Positions 26,925 through 36,031 are shown, counted from the stretch's first letter. The stretch is 64,000 nt of DNA from DASYDU01 sp050248495 (GCA_050248495.1 JBFWSG010000004.1:1-64000); one strand, 5' to 3'. The notes: generated by a model from the letters alone, not told the origin. Program-made: numbers and translations.

Positions 26925-27461
26925 ATGACGGATTGGGATGACCTGGTGTGCCGAGAGGGACCGGCCGTTTGGCGGACGGCCTATCGGCTCATCGGGAATC
27001 AGGCTGACGCCGACGAGTGCTTTCAGGAGACGTTTCTCGCGGCACTGGAGCTGTCGCAGCGTCAGCCAGTTCGCAATTGGCCCGCGTTGCTGCAACGGCT
27101 CGCTACGACTCGCGCGGTCGACCGCATACGCAGCCGGATGCGGCGCAGACGGAGCGAAGAAGTCGCCGACGTCGCCTCCGCTGTAGGAAGCGAACCTGAC
27201 CCGGCCGAGCAGATTGAAAGCAAAGAGTTGGTCGAAGCGCTGCGTTGGGCGGTGGCTCAATTGCCCGCCCGGCAGGCCGAGGCCTTCTGCCTTCATGAAT
27301 TTGCCGACTGGAGCTTCGAGCAGGTTGCCGAGCAGCTGGGCACCACAGTCAACGCCGCGACGGTGCTGCTCCATCGCGCCCGACAGAAGCTACAAGAGCT
27401 GTTGAAGATGCAAAACTGTCTTTCGGCCGCACTCGACGAGCAGCGGCCAATTAGGGAATAG
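26925..27461 (+). CDS. ECF-type RNA polymerase sigma factor (third)
   Basis: 178 residues. Region 2: WRTAYRLIGNQADADECFQETFLAALEL and LLQRLATTRAVDRIRSRMRRRR. Region 4: LPARQAEAFCLHEFADWSFEQVAEQLGTTVNAATVLLHRARQKLQ. Unlike the two other sigma genes here it is followed, 4 bp later, not by a kinase but by a membrane-anchored secreted protein, a classic position for a sigma regulator. Confidence 0.9.
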   Translation: MTDWDDLVCREGPAVWRTAYRLIGNQADADECFQETFLAALELSQRQPVRNWPALLQRLATTRAVDRIRSRMRRRRSEEVADVASAVGSEPDPAEQIESKELVEALRWAVAQLPARQAEAFCLHEFADWSFEQVAEQLGTTVNAATVLLHRARQKLQELLKMQNCLSAALDEQRPIRE

Positions 27462-27465
27462 CGCC

Positions 27466-28917
27466 ATGACCGGCACGCATCGCAACGAAGAATCCGAGGA
27501 GCTCTTGAATCGAGCTGTGGCCACAACTAGGCAACTGCCGCTGCCGACCGGGCCCTCGCCAGCCATCATGTCGCGAACTTTGGTGGCCTTGCGTGAGGCC
27601 GCGAGCCAGCCAGATATCACCTTTTTGCAAAGGATATATCACATGCCATGGACAACCAAAATAGCGGCGGCGTTGGCCACGGCAGCCAGTTTGTTGGTTG
27701 TATACGTGGGCCTATCGAACTTAACGGGCAGCGCACCGGCGTTTGCCGACGTCGTGGAAGTATTGAACAGCGTGCGTAGCGCCACCTGGAAAACCACGAC
27801 GGAGATCAAAGAGCTTCAAGAGGGATCAGTCTCATTGCTGGGCGGTGGAGTCACCACCACCAGAAGCTACGCCGCCGCGAGCGAGGAGAAGAGGCCTCAA
27901 AATGAGACCGGCGCAATGCGTGGCGCCGCGGAACGTGTGTCCACAGATGAGAACAGAGGCCCTCAAAACGAAACCGTCACTTTTGCCGGAGTTGGAATGT
28001 TCCTGGCACCTGCCCACGAACGAATGGAGTCTACCGGTCAGGGTGTGAAATCGATTCAAATCGTGGACGGTGAGAAGGACCAAGCACTCACCCTGATTCC
28101 GGCCACGAAAATGGCCATCGTTATCCAGCTTAAAAACCTGCCACCAGGGCGCGAGAGTCCTTTCGGCAAGACTTTCCAAGGCTTGCGAGAGCTTGTTGTA
28201 GACGCCCAAAGTGGCAAAACGGGTAAGGCGGAGCGGCTTGGCGTCGAAACGATCGACGGCCGCCCTGCTGAGGGATTTCGAATTCAACTGGGCTCCACCG
28301 AAGTGAAGATCTGGGCCGATCCCAAAACTTTGCTGCCCGTCCGCGTCGAACAGACTACGACCTCCGGGCCGAAAGTCCGCCACGTGATGTCCGATTTTAA
28401 AGTCGACGTGGAACTCAACAAGGAATTGTTCAGCCTTGAATTGCCCAAAGGCTATACGCTCCAACAAACGGCACAGATCGACCTCGCGAAGGACCCGATC
28501 CACTATCTGGCGGAGACGCTGCGGCTCACGGCCGAAGTCAATGACGGTGTCTTTCCGCCCACGTTGCGCGGTGACGACGGCATCGACGGAATTCTGATGC
28601 GATCGCCAGAAAAGTTGGCGAAAGCCATGGGCTCAGGCGCCGAGACTCCACAGCAATCAAGAGATACGGGAATCAAACTTTCTATGAATCTCGGCGCTAC
28701 GTTCGGCTTCTTAGGTGTACTCTCGGCTGAACAAAACGACTGGCACTACGCGGGCAAGGACGTCAAACTGAACGCGCCAAACCGGCCGATCTTCTGGCTC
28801 AGGCGCCACAAAGCGAGCGAGACCTACCAGGTGCTGTACGCCGATTTGAGCGTCAAAGAGGTTTCGCGGGAAAATGTGCCGAAGGCGCCGGCTCCGAATC
28901 CGCAGCCCGGGCCATGA
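27466..28917 (+). CDS. Membrane-anchored partner of ECF sigma, LolA/RseB-like periplasmic domain
   Basis: 483 residues. The N-terminal about 60 residues are cytoplasmic, then one span (IAAALATAASLLVVYVGLSNL), then a large periplasmic region. FADVVEVLNSVRSATWKTTT and the stretch about residues 190-325 (IVDGEKDQALTLIPATKMAIVI, WADPKTLLPVRVEQT, VELNKELFSLELPKGY) have the beta-sheet pattern of LolA/RseB-type domains. The cytoplasmic N-terminus plus span is the layout of an anti-sigma factor. Being 4 bp behind the sigma gene, it is inferred to restrain or inform that sigma. Confidence 0.7.
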   Translation: MTGTHRNEESEELLNRAVATTRQLPLPTGPSPAIMSRTLVALREAASQPDITFLQRIYHMPWTTKIAAALATAASLLVVYVGLSNLTGSAPAFADVVEVLNSVRSATWKTTTEIKELQEGSVSLLGGGVTTTRSYAAASEEKRPQNETGAMRGAAERVSTDENRGPQNETVTFAGVGMFLAPAHERMESTGQGVKSIQIVDGEKDQALTLIPATKMAIVIQLKNLPPGRESPFGKTFQGLRELVVDAQSGKTGKAERLGVETIDGRPAEGFRIQLGSTEVKIWADPKTLLPVRVEQTTTSGPKVRHVMSDFKVDVELNKELFSLELPKGYTLQQTAQIDLAKDPIHYLAETLRLTAEVNDGVFPPTLRGDDGIDGILMRSPEKLAKAMGSGAETPQQSRDTGIKLSMNLGATFGFLGVLSAEQNDWHYAGKDVKLNAPNRPIFWLRRHKASETYQVLYADLSVKEVSRENVPKAPAPNPQPGP

Positions 28918-28926
28918 GGCAATTGG

Positions 28927-29295
28927 CTATCCCAGCACCGCCGCGAGCTTCTCTCTCGTCGCCGGGTCGTCGAACTCCAACTTGCCGAAGCCGCGATGGG
29001 CTCCGGCCGCGACTGCCGCGTCCTGGTGATCGGCGTAGTTGGTGACGAGCATCACCGGCACATGGGCGACTTCGGCCGCCCGTTTGATCTCCCGCAGGAT
29101 CTCGATGCCGTCCGAGTAGTCGGCGTCCAGCTTGCGGTTGATCAGCACCAGGTCGAAGTGGCCGGCGCGCAGCTCGGAGAGCGTATCGGAGAGGCCGTGC
29201 GTCTGCACGATCTCGACATCGAAGTGGTTGGTGAGGTAACGTCGGATCGCGGCGTGGTCCGGCCCGCATTGCCCCACGTCGAGCACGCGCTTCAC
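28927..29295 (-). CDS. Receiver-domain protein lacking the phospho-acceptor Asp
   Basis: 122 residues, a stand-alone CheY-like fold: beta1 KRVLDVGQCGP, beta3 FDLVLINRKLD, beta4 VPVMLVTNY with the switch Thr, and GAHRGFGKL with the conserved Lys. At the end of beta3, where receivers have the phosphorylated Asp, this protein has Asn53 (LVLIN). The usual N-terminal acidic pair is also not intact. It is therefore likely a pseudo-receiver that works without phosphorylation. It overlaps the stop of the upstream PQQ-propeller gene by 4 bp, so the two are co-translated. Confidence 0.82.
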   Translation of the reverse strand: MKRVLDVGQCGPDHAAIRRYLTNHFDVEIVQTHGLSDTLSELRAGHFDLVLINRKLDADYSDGIEILREIKRAAEVAHVPVMLVTNYADHQDAAVAAGAHRGFGKLEFDDPATREKLAAVLG

Positions 29296-31085
29296 GACTT
29301 TGATTCCTTGTCGGCTGCTTTTTTGTCGTCCTTCTTGACGTCCTGCTTGCCGGCGGCCGCATCCTGCGAGGTATCTTTCTTCGGCGGCGCCTTGGGCTCG
29401 GCGCCTTCCTGGATCGCGAATAGGTGGGTGCGGTTGGCGATGTAGAGTACGTTGTCGGCGACGACGGGCGTGCTGTAGACGCTGTTGCCCATGTTGATTT
29501 CACCCAGCGCCGGCATATCGTCTTCCATGGCCACCTTTGGATCGGCTGAGTGACGGAAGATCGCGACGTCGCCATCTTCATCGCCGACATAGACTTTGCC
29601 GTCGACGATCAGCGGCGAGCCCCAGGCCGCGGCCAGCATGTCGTACACCCAGTTCACCTTGCCGGTCTTGGCGTTGAGGCAGTGGAACAACCCGCTGAAG
29701 TCCGCGATGTACAAGATGTCGTCCTTGATCGCCACGGTGCCCACAGTGCGGTGCATCGTTTCTTCAAAGTCGATCTCACCATCGCCGTTCGTGTCCTGGC
29801 TGGCGTAGTGCCAGATGACGGCCGAATTCGGATTCGGCCGCGCGAAGTCGCCCTCTTCCTTCACCACGGCCTGCAACCGCTTCGGCGGAATCGGCGTCGA
29901 CGGGTCCTTCGAGTTGAAAGCCAGTTCCGGCGACACGTCGCCCCGCTTGGTCGGGTCGATGCAATACAAATGTCCGATGCCTTCGCCGTGCTCCGGATCC
30001 TCGCCGACCGCCACATACACCAGGCCGTCGTAAATTACCGGCGTGGCGATGATGTGGTTCCGCGTGGCCTTGCCGCTCACGGTGTAGAACGCATCCTTCG
30101 GGTTGGCGTCGAACTTCCAAAGCAACTTGGCATTGCCTTTGCCATCGCCCTCGGGAACGAAGCTGTAGACCCAGCCGTCCCCGCCGGCGAATAGAACTTG
30201 CGGCACTCCGCCCAGAACTCCATAAGTCGGCGACGACCACTGGCCGTGCAAAATGTTCAGCCCCGGCGAGCGGTCGGTCCAGAGCACCTTCTTCGTGTCC
30301 TTATCCATTACGAAAAAACTCGGAGCATCCGGCGCGGGGATATAGTTGTGCTCGACGTCGACGCCGTTCGAAGTGTTGACGAACAACAACTTGCCGGCGT
30401 CCGTCACCGAGCAGCTGCACATGTTGTGCTGCGAGATGCCCATCTCCTTCATCATGTCGAAGACCCAGATGACGTCGGCCTCGTCGTCGGTCGTGAACTG
30501 CTCGTCTTTATACGGCCCGTCATTTTCGCCGTCGTGGAAGCCCTCCGTGTCGAGGCAGCGGACCTCGCCGCGATTGGTGACAAACCACAGCTTGTGGTCC
30601 TCGACCAGCGGCGCGGAGCAGACGCCCTGTTGCGGCCAATCGTGGACGCGCCCCGTCGGCAGCTTCTCGCTCGAATGCTGCCAGAGGAACCGACCGTCCT
30701 TGATGTCGAACGCCAACAGGCACCCCAAGTCGACGCTCGCCGGATAGCGGCTCAGCCAGCCGCCGTAGTTGTTAGTGCCGACAAAGACCTTGCCGTCGGC
30801 AACCACCGGATTGCCGTAGCTCTGCGAGCCGAGCTTGGCGACCCATTTGATATTCTTCGAGCCGGTCGGGTCCCAATCGCCCGTGCGGAGATTGAATTTG
30901 CCGACCTTCCATTCGCTCGGGATGTTGTGGCCGACCGCGACGTTATTGCGGCTGGACGAAATTCCCCATTGATTCACTTCGTGGGTGACCTTGTCATTCG
31001 TGTCGACGGCGTCGCCTGCAACCGCCGCCATACCAACAACACAGCATCCGCCCGTCACGATCAGCTTCAATAGCCAAAACTTCAT
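29292..31085 (-). CDS. Secreted PQQ-binding-like beta-propeller protein
   Basis: 597 residues. The signal peptide ends near AVAGD. Repeated blades carry PQQ-like motifs such as GNPVVADGKVFVGTNN, LLAFDIKDGRFLWQHSS, STPVVADNVLYIANRTHLFAI and GSPLIVDGKVYVGDEDGDVAIF. DTNGDGEIDFEE at about residue 435 is an EF-hand-like calcium loop. The C-terminus is a Lys/Asp-rich tail (KKDTSQDAAAGKQDVKKDDKK). No dehydrogenase active-site signature was recognised, so a structural or binding role like BamB or planctomycete WD-type secreted proteins is more likely than an enzyme. Confidence 0.82.
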   Translation of the reverse strand: MKFWLLKLIVTGGCCVVGMAAVAGDAVDTNDKVTHEVNQWGISSSRNNVAVGHNIPSEWKVGKFNLRTGDWDPTGSKNIKWVAKLGSQSYGNPVVADGKVFVGTNNYGGWLSRYPASVDLGCLLAFDIKDGRFLWQHSSEKLPTGRVHDWPQQGVCSAPLVEDHKLWFVTNRGEVRCLDTEGFHDGENDGPYKDEQFTTDDEADVIWVFDMMKEMGISQHNMCSCSVTDAGKLLFVNTSNGVDVEHNYIPAPDAPSFFVMDKDTKKVLWTDRSPGLNILHGQWSSPTYGVLGGVPQVLFAGGDGWVYSFVPEGDGKGNAKLLWKFDANPKDAFYTVSGKATRNHIIATPVIYDGLVYVAVGEDPEHGEGIGHLYCIDPTKRGDVSPELAFNSKDPSTPIPPKRLQAVVKEEGDFARPNPNSAVIWHYASQDTNGDGEIDFEETMHRTVGTVAIKDDILYIADFSGLFHCLNAKTGKVNWVYDMLAAAWGSPLIVDGKVYVGDEDGDVAIFRHSADPKVAMEDDMPALGEINMGNSVYSTPVVADNVLYIANRTHLFAIQEGAEPKAPPKKDTSQDAAAGKQDVKKDDKKAADKESKS

Positions 31086-31216
31086 CGCTTACACCTTCAG
31101 TTCAATCGCACAATTGTCTCACGCCAACGCGCGAATGCGCACAGGGGAGCAGTTGTGTTGAAAATCGTTTCGAATTGTCTTGTTCTTCGCGCCTTAGCGC
31201 CTTTGCGTGAGATAAA

Positions 31217-33496
31217 TTAGTTGTTCGGCGTCACGATCACGTTGTCCACGAAGATTTCCGCCTCGGGACAATTGCCGTAGAGGCCCGGTGTGCCGTGCAG
31301 ATTGGGCGACTGATCGACCATCTCGACGGTCCAGTCCTGCGGCTCGGCATCGCCGCGCTTCCAGATCTTGCCCATCACCTTGGCTTCCTTTTCGCCCGGC
31401 TCGACGCGCAGCTTCATCGTGTACCAGGTATCCGGCACCGGGTCGAAGTCGACGCTGGTGTGCTTGCGATAGTCGCTCGTCGTCCAGGAGTCGAGCCGCA
31501 GCTTCTTGCTCAGCCCGCGGATCGTGAGCTGGTAGCGGCCGTCGATCAGCCCGATGTCGGAAATCTTTCCGCTCGCTTCGTCCTTCTTCAGAAGCACGTC
31601 ACCCTGGATCGTGTAGTTCGACAGGTCGATCGGCCCCATCCAAACGAAGCTCCGCGTGCCGAGCTTGTTGTTGGGATCTTTCGGCGTGGGGAGGACGGTC
31701 TTCTTGGCGATGTACTTCTCGCCGCCGCTCTCGCGCGGCTCGAAGCGGACCCGGCCGCCGATCCAGGTGAGCGGCACGTCGCCGTCGTTGAAGTCGAATT
31801 TCCAGGGGAGCGGCGGCGTGATCCGCACCCGGGCCGTGCCCGTCAAGTCGCCGAGCTTGCAGGTGACCAAGGCGGTGGCCTGCTTTGCGTCCTTGGGGGC
31901 GATGTACGTGCCGTCGGAGGTGATGCTCCCCGGGCCGTCGACTGCATATTTAAGTGCGTCCGGCGCAAGCTTAGCCTTGATTTCACGTCCGCGGGAATCG
32001 AACAGCTTTACGTGATACGACTGCTCCCCGCCGGGCTTGAGCAGCGCGTCGTAGGGAATTACTTGGAGCTGGGCGGGGCCGGCCTTGCCGTCCGGCGTCG
32101 ACTCCTTGGGCTCCGGCGGCAGCGGATCGGCCGACGGCTTCACCGACGGATCGGCGATGCAATACAGCGCGCGTGAGGTCGGCAGGAACAAGCGGCCATG
32201 CGACACCGCGAGCGAGCCATCGCTCTGGTCGTTCGGGAGCCGCAGCTGCTGGATGACTTTGACGCCGGTTTTCGTCGGCTTGAGGACGTACCAGCGGCCT
32301 TCCATCGTGCACAGGTACAGCTTGCCGTCGGCCACCAGTGGCGTGCTCCGCATGCTGGTACCCAGCGCCTTGCGAGCGATGAACTCGCCCGTCTTGGCGT
32401 TATAGATGTAGAGCTTTGCCCGGTCGTCGACAAAGTAGACGCGATCGTCAAGGATCACTGGCGAGGACTTGCCCGCCATCACTTGCAGCTCTTGCCACAG
32501 CTCGGTCCCCGTCAGGTCGCCTGATTTCTTGCCGTCGAGCGCGACGACAGCACCCATCGAACTGCCAACGCGGTTCTCTTCGCTGTGACTGATATATACA
32601 GTGCCGTCCGGCGCCACCAGCGGCGAGACATTCATGCCGGAACCGGACATTGGATAATGCCAAAGCGGTTTGCCGGTCCGCGGCTGCAACGCCCACACTT
32701 CGCCGTCGCCCGAGGCAAACACCAGCGCCGCCTGGCCGTCGATCATCGTCACGGTTGGCGTGCTGTAAGTCGTATCGAAAGGACTGATGCCCGTGCCGTT
32801 GAGCCAGCGGAGCTCGCCGGTCTTCTTGTCGAAGGACATGAAGCGATGCGCCGGGCGCGCCAGCCCGCCCCACTTCGGTGCATCGCCCCAGCCGACCACT
32901 ACGGCGCTGATCAGCACCGTGTCTTCGAACACCACCGGCACATTCGTCCGGCCGCCGTAGGTCGAGATCAGCCCGAACTCTTCATGCAGGCTGCGCTCCC
33001 ATTTGACTTTGCCGGTCTTGCCGTCGAGGCAACAGAAGTAACCGCTCACGCCCTGGATGTAGACGTCGCCGGTTTCGGGATCGACGACCGGGCAGGACCA
33101 GCCAATCCGCTCGTCCGGCACGTCGGTCAGATACATGTTGAAGCTGTGTTCCCAGATCGTCTTGCCCGTTGCGGCGTCGACGCAGACGACTTTCTCCGAC
33201 TCTTCCTCCGTGGCCGGCTTATCTCGGACGATCGTGTAGAGGCGGTCCTGAAACACGACCGGCGACGAACGGCCGCCGAGGTCCTCGCGAATCCAGAGCA
33301 GATTGCTCCCCTGGCCGCCGTCCGGATCCCAGCTTTCCGGGAGCCCTTTTTCCGTGGAGACGCGATCCTGCCGCGGACCACGCCAATTTGGCCAATCCAT
33401 CGGGTCCGGACCGGCCGCGGCGACGAAACTCACCAGCGACTCGACGAGCAAAACGGACGCAAAACCAAGGGAAACGACGCGAAATCGACCGTTCAT
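31217..33496 (-). CDS. Secreted PQQ-binding-like beta-propeller protein with C-terminal domain
   Basis: 759 residues from ATG 33496; AGGTGA just upstream and the signal peptide starting MNGRFRVVSLGFASVLLVES favour this start over the longer frame. Blades are visible from WPNWRGPRQD to about residue 480 (VVCVDAATGKTIWEHSF, GYFCCLDGKTGKVKWERSL, GEVWALQPRTGKPLWHYP, GKLYLCTMEGRWYVL). The last about 250 residues hold an Ig-like segment (GPGSITSDGTYIAPKDAKQA) and a lectin-like beta domain (FDFNDGDVPLTWIGGRVRFE ending FVDNVIVTPNN). Probably an exported polymer- or ligand-binding protein. It forms a same-strand pair with the smaller propeller gene. Confidence 0.82.
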   Translation of the reverse strand: MNGRFRVVSLGFASVLLVESLVSFVAAAGPDPMDWPNWRGPRQDRVSTEKGLPESWDPDGGQGSNLLWIREDLGGRSSPVVFQDRLYTIVRDKPATEEESEKVVCVDAATGKTIWEHSFNMYLTDVPDERIGWSCPVVDPETGDVYIQGVSGYFCCLDGKTGKVKWERSLHEEFGLISTYGGRTNVPVVFEDTVLISAVVVGWGDAPKWGGLARPAHRFMSFDKKTGELRWLNGTGISPFDTTYSTPTVTMIDGQAALVFASGDGEVWALQPRTGKPLWHYPMSGSGMNVSPLVAPDGTVYISHSEENRVGSSMGAVVALDGKKSGDLTGTELWQELQVMAGKSSPVILDDRVYFVDDRAKLYIYNAKTGEFIARKALGTSMRSTPLVADGKLYLCTMEGRWYVLKPTKTGVKVIQQLRLPNDQSDGSLAVSHGRLFLPTSRALYCIADPSVKPSADPLPPEPKESTPDGKAGPAQLQVIPYDALLKPGGEQSYHVKLFDSRGREIKAKLAPDALKYAVDGPGSITSDGTYIAPKDAKQATALVTCKLGDLTGTARVRITPPLPWKFDFNDGDVPLTWIGGRVRFEPRESGGEKYIAKKTVLPTPKDPNNKLGTRSFVWMGPIDLSNYTIQGDVLLKKDEASGKISDIGLIDGRYQLTIRGLSKKLRLDSWTTSDYRKHTSVDFDPVPDTWYTMKLRVEPGEKEAKVMGKIWKRGDAEPQDWTVEMVDQSPNLHGTPGLYGNCPEAEIFVDNVIVTPNN

Positions 33497-34212
33497 GGAC
33501 CCATCACCTGTCGAAAAACGGAAAAACCACCTGGCGAGAGGCTGAGCATCAGGAAGGCGACTGGAGAGTCGACCCAGCCGATACAAATTACGAGTTCGAG
33601 CCGTTTTGGTTCGATTTTCCTGGGGGATGATTCTGCGGCACTGCCAGCACCCGACCTCGCTGCATCGACTCCAGCCTCTCCCGCCCGACTCCTCAACGTT
33701 GCCAACTAGATAAACTCTAACGCCAGGATATCAGACTTCGTGGCCACTCACCACGTCCGGAGGGACTCACAACCGGTACGACCGGAAGCCCTTCGCCACG
33801 TGGCGCGCACTGCAAAGTCACCTTAAAAGTTGCGGCAGGCCCCACACCAAAAAATTCTTCCGATCCCTTCGAGGCGCGGTCGATACGAGGGATGTCGCAG
33901 TGAGAGCACCCGCGTGCTTTCGCGCGACGGAGAGTCTGAACGTCGGCGCATCGGCCCGGACAAAATTCGAGCCATGGATTGGCTTGACTGATGCGACGAC
34001 GTCCTACCTTGGAACCCCCCCAGCACGTCCCGCCTGATTCCGACTCCCGGCACTTTAAAAGTGCCCCTTACGCCGGTCGGAGACTCGGCTCGGAGTAGAA
34101 AGCATCCGTCTACACGATCGAACTGCGCGTTCGGCGTGGGGCGGCATCGCGCGTTGCCGGAAGTCGGCACAGATTCGCTGTGGGGAATTCCACAAATAGG
34201 AGACGATGTTCG
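33497..34212. other. Long intergenic region before the Cys-rich gene
   Basis: 716 bp with no gene recognised; it is the divergent promoter region for the propeller and Cys-rich genes. A short palindrome GGCACTTTAAAAGTGCC lies at 34049-34065. The long minus-strand frame running from 35019 to 33823 is antisense shadow of the Cys-rich gene. Confidence 0.5.
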
Positions 34213-35004
34213 ATGAAGTGGAACTTTTTGGGAGCGCTCATGATGAGCATCGCCCTGGCGAGCCCAAGTTTTGCGACTTGCTGCTTGCTGGACAAGATGC
34301 TCGGGGGCGGCTGCGGATGCTGCGAAGAGGCAAGCTGCAGCTGTTGTGAAAAATCGTGCTGCTGCGAGGAAGCGTCCTGCGGTTGTGAAGACAGCTGCTG
34401 CTCCTCGTGCGGCTGCGGCGGCGGTGGCTGCTGCGTGCTCGATCGGCTGAGCGGCTTGTTCAGCTGTCATCACGGCTGCGGCTGCTGCGAAGCCAGCTGC
34501 GGTTGTGAAGAAGCTTCTTGCTGTGCCGAAGCCTCGTGCGGCTGCGAAGATAGCTGCTGCTCGAGCTGCGGTTGCAAGAAGGGCTGCTGCCTGTTGGACG
34601 GCCTGTGCGGCATGTTCAAGTGTCATCACGGCTGCGGCTGCTGCGAAGCCAGCTGCGGTTGTGAAGCTTCTTGCGGTTGCGAAGCCTCGTGCGGCTGCGA
34701 AGATAGCTGCTGCTCGAGCTGCGGCTGCAAGAAGGGCTGCTGCCTGCTCGGTGGCCTGTGCGGCCTGTTCGGTCACAATCACGGCTGCGGCTGCTGCGAA
34801 GCCAGCTGCTGCTGCGAGCCCAGCTGCGGCTGTGCCTCGTCGAGCTGTGGTTGCGAAGGTGGTGGCGACAGCGCCGCTCCTGCCGAAGAAGCTGCTCCTG
34901 AGGAGAACGCTTCGGCTCGCATGATCCCGCCGTTGCCGATGGCTGATCCGAATGCCTCGATCAGCCGCGAGCGCGACGTCGTCCGCACCAGCTTCACCCG
35001 CTAA
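34213..35004 (+). CDS. Secreted cysteine-rich repetitive protein
   Basis: 263 residues from ATG 34213 with TAGGAG upstream. After a signal peptide (FLGALMMSIALASPSFA) comes about 190 residues containing about 63 cysteines, in three similar blocks. Each block has a GCGCCEASCGCE start, an ASCGCEDSCCSSCGC core, KKGCCLLDGLCGMF and a His-containing junction (CHHGCGCC). The tail is acidic then neutral (APAEEAAPEENASA). Either extensive disulfide cross-linking or metal binding would fit. Planctomycete walls are known to be proteinaceous and cystine-rich, so a wall or surface role is a reasonable inference. A strong terminator follows. Confidence 0.8.
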   Translation: MKWNFLGALMMSIALASPSFATCCLLDKMLGGGCGCCEEASCSCCEKSCCCEEASCGCEDSCCSSCGCGGGGCCVLDRLSGLFSCHHGCGCCEASCGCEEASCCAEASCGCEDSCCSSCGCKKGCCLLDGLCGMFKCHHGCGCCEASCGCEASCGCEASCGCEDSCCSSCGCKKGCCLLGGLCGLFGHNHGCGCCEASCCCEPSCGCASSSCGCEGGGDSAAPAEEAAPEENASARMIPPLPMADPNASISRERDVVRTSFTR

Positions 35005-35042
35005 GCGGCGAGTGAGCACGGTCGACTAGATCGATAGCAACA

Positions 35043-35080
35043 GCCTGCCTCGGACCACAAGTCCGAGGCAGGCTTTTTTT
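35043..35080 (+). terminator. Strong rho-independent terminator
   Basis: A perfect 13-bp stem (35043-35055 with 35061-35073, GCCTGCCTCGGAC on the left arm) has a 5-nt loop and is followed by seven T. It ends the Cys-rich gene. Confidence 0.95.
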
Positions 35081-35103
35081 GTGCCCGCACTCGTTCCATT
35101 TTC

Positions 35104-35198
35104 TGCCGCAGATGTCGCAGATGGCCGCAGATAACGCTCGGCGAAATCTGCATTCACCTAGGCTCCCAAATCTGCGAACATCTGCGCAATCTGCGGCA
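35104..35198. repeat. Imperfect inverted repeat built of CGCAGAT heptamers
   Basis: 29-nt arms (35104-35132 and 35170-35198) match at 25 of 29 positions and each contain three spaced CGCAGAT/ATCTGCG units, with 37 nt between. It lies between a terminator and the start of a secreted-protein gene. Comparable in design to the CGCTAAT element at 50116. Confidence 0.8.
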
Positions 35199-35224
35199 AC
35201 AAAATACCAAGGCCTCTGGCAAAC

Positions 35225-36010
35225 ATGTCCGGCAAAGGAATAGTCCTGGCCACGCTCCTACTGACCGCGATCTGCGGCGAGTCGTTCGCCCAGGGCACTT
35301 CTGCGCCGGTTGCTGCTCAAACGCCGACCGCCACCTCGCCCGACAAGATCGCCGCGGCTGTCGCCCAACTGATCGCCGACGCGATCCCCCGCGAATACGA
35401 ACGCAAGAAAGACTGGGGCCGCCAAAAGGAAATCACCACCGGCCTCCACAGCTACGGCAACTTCTTCAAATTCGACATGCACCGCACCAAGACGGCGGTC
35501 AACCACGGCGTCTGGAAACACTATCGCGCCACACTCGTTGATCCGCAGCACAATTTACAGGTGCGGATCGACAACCTCCGCAGTGTGGCCGCCGGCCGTA
35601 TTGCGTTCACGCTATTTGTGACGACGAAACTTCACGGCTGGGGACGGGCCAAAGTCTACGACCGAGGCGTCCACGTCATCGCGCTGGAAGCGGAGACCGA
35701 CGCCAAGGTCAGCCTCTGGCTGGACTGCGAAATCGCCCTCGAAGCCGCGCCCGCGTCGTTCCTCAGCGGCATTGCGGTCCGGCCGCAGATCACTTCCGCC
35801 CGCATGAATCTCGATGAATTCCGCCTGACTCGGATCAGCGACGTCAGCGGTCCCGTGGTCCGCGAGCTGGGCGACGGGATCAAGCACCTGATCGAAGACG
35901 AGCTCAACGGCCCGAAACTCGCCGCCAAGCTGAACCATTCGATCGAGAAGCGCCGCGACCGCCTGGTATTCACGCCCGATATGTTGCTGGGCGCGACACC
36001 CAACAAGTGA
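35225..36010 (+). CDS. Secreted hypothetical protein
   Basis: 261 residues. The signal peptide ends at SFAQG. The mature region starts helical (DKIAAAVAQLIADAIPREYERKKDWG) and continues as beta-rich sequence (NLQVRIDNLRSVAAGRIAFTLFVTTKLHGWGRAKVYD, DAKVSLWLDCEIALEAAPA), ending helical (LNGPKLAAKLNHSIEKRRDRL). No family recognised; it resembles periplasmic membrane-associated beta proteins only in general pattern. The 26-bp repeat at 36032 follows its stop. Confidence 0.68.
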   Translation: MSGKGIVLATLLLTAICGESFAQGTSAPVAAQTPTATSPDKIAAAVAQLIADAIPREYERKKDWGRQKEITTGLHSYGNFFKFDMHRTKTAVNHGVWKHYRATLVDPQHNLQVRIDNLRSVAAGRIAFTLFVTTKLHGWGRAKVYDRGVHVIALEAETDAKVSLWLDCEIALEAAPASFLSGIAVRPQITSARMNLDEFRLTRISDVSGPVVRELGDGIKHLIEDELNGPKLAAKLNHSIEKRRDRLVFTPDMLLGATPNK

Positions 36011-36031
36011 AACCAACGCAAGCTGCGTCAG

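Noticed and set aside
26724..27374. 216-codon minus-strand frame antisense to the third sigma gene
   Set aside because: Only its last about 30 codons are meaningful, as the duplicated receiver tail; the rest is shadow of the sigma gene.
33823..35019. 398-codon minus-strand Ala-rich frame
   Set aside because: It mirrors the Cys-rich gene: TGC codons read as GCA (Ala) on the other strand. The plus strand has a signal peptide, ribosome site and terminator.
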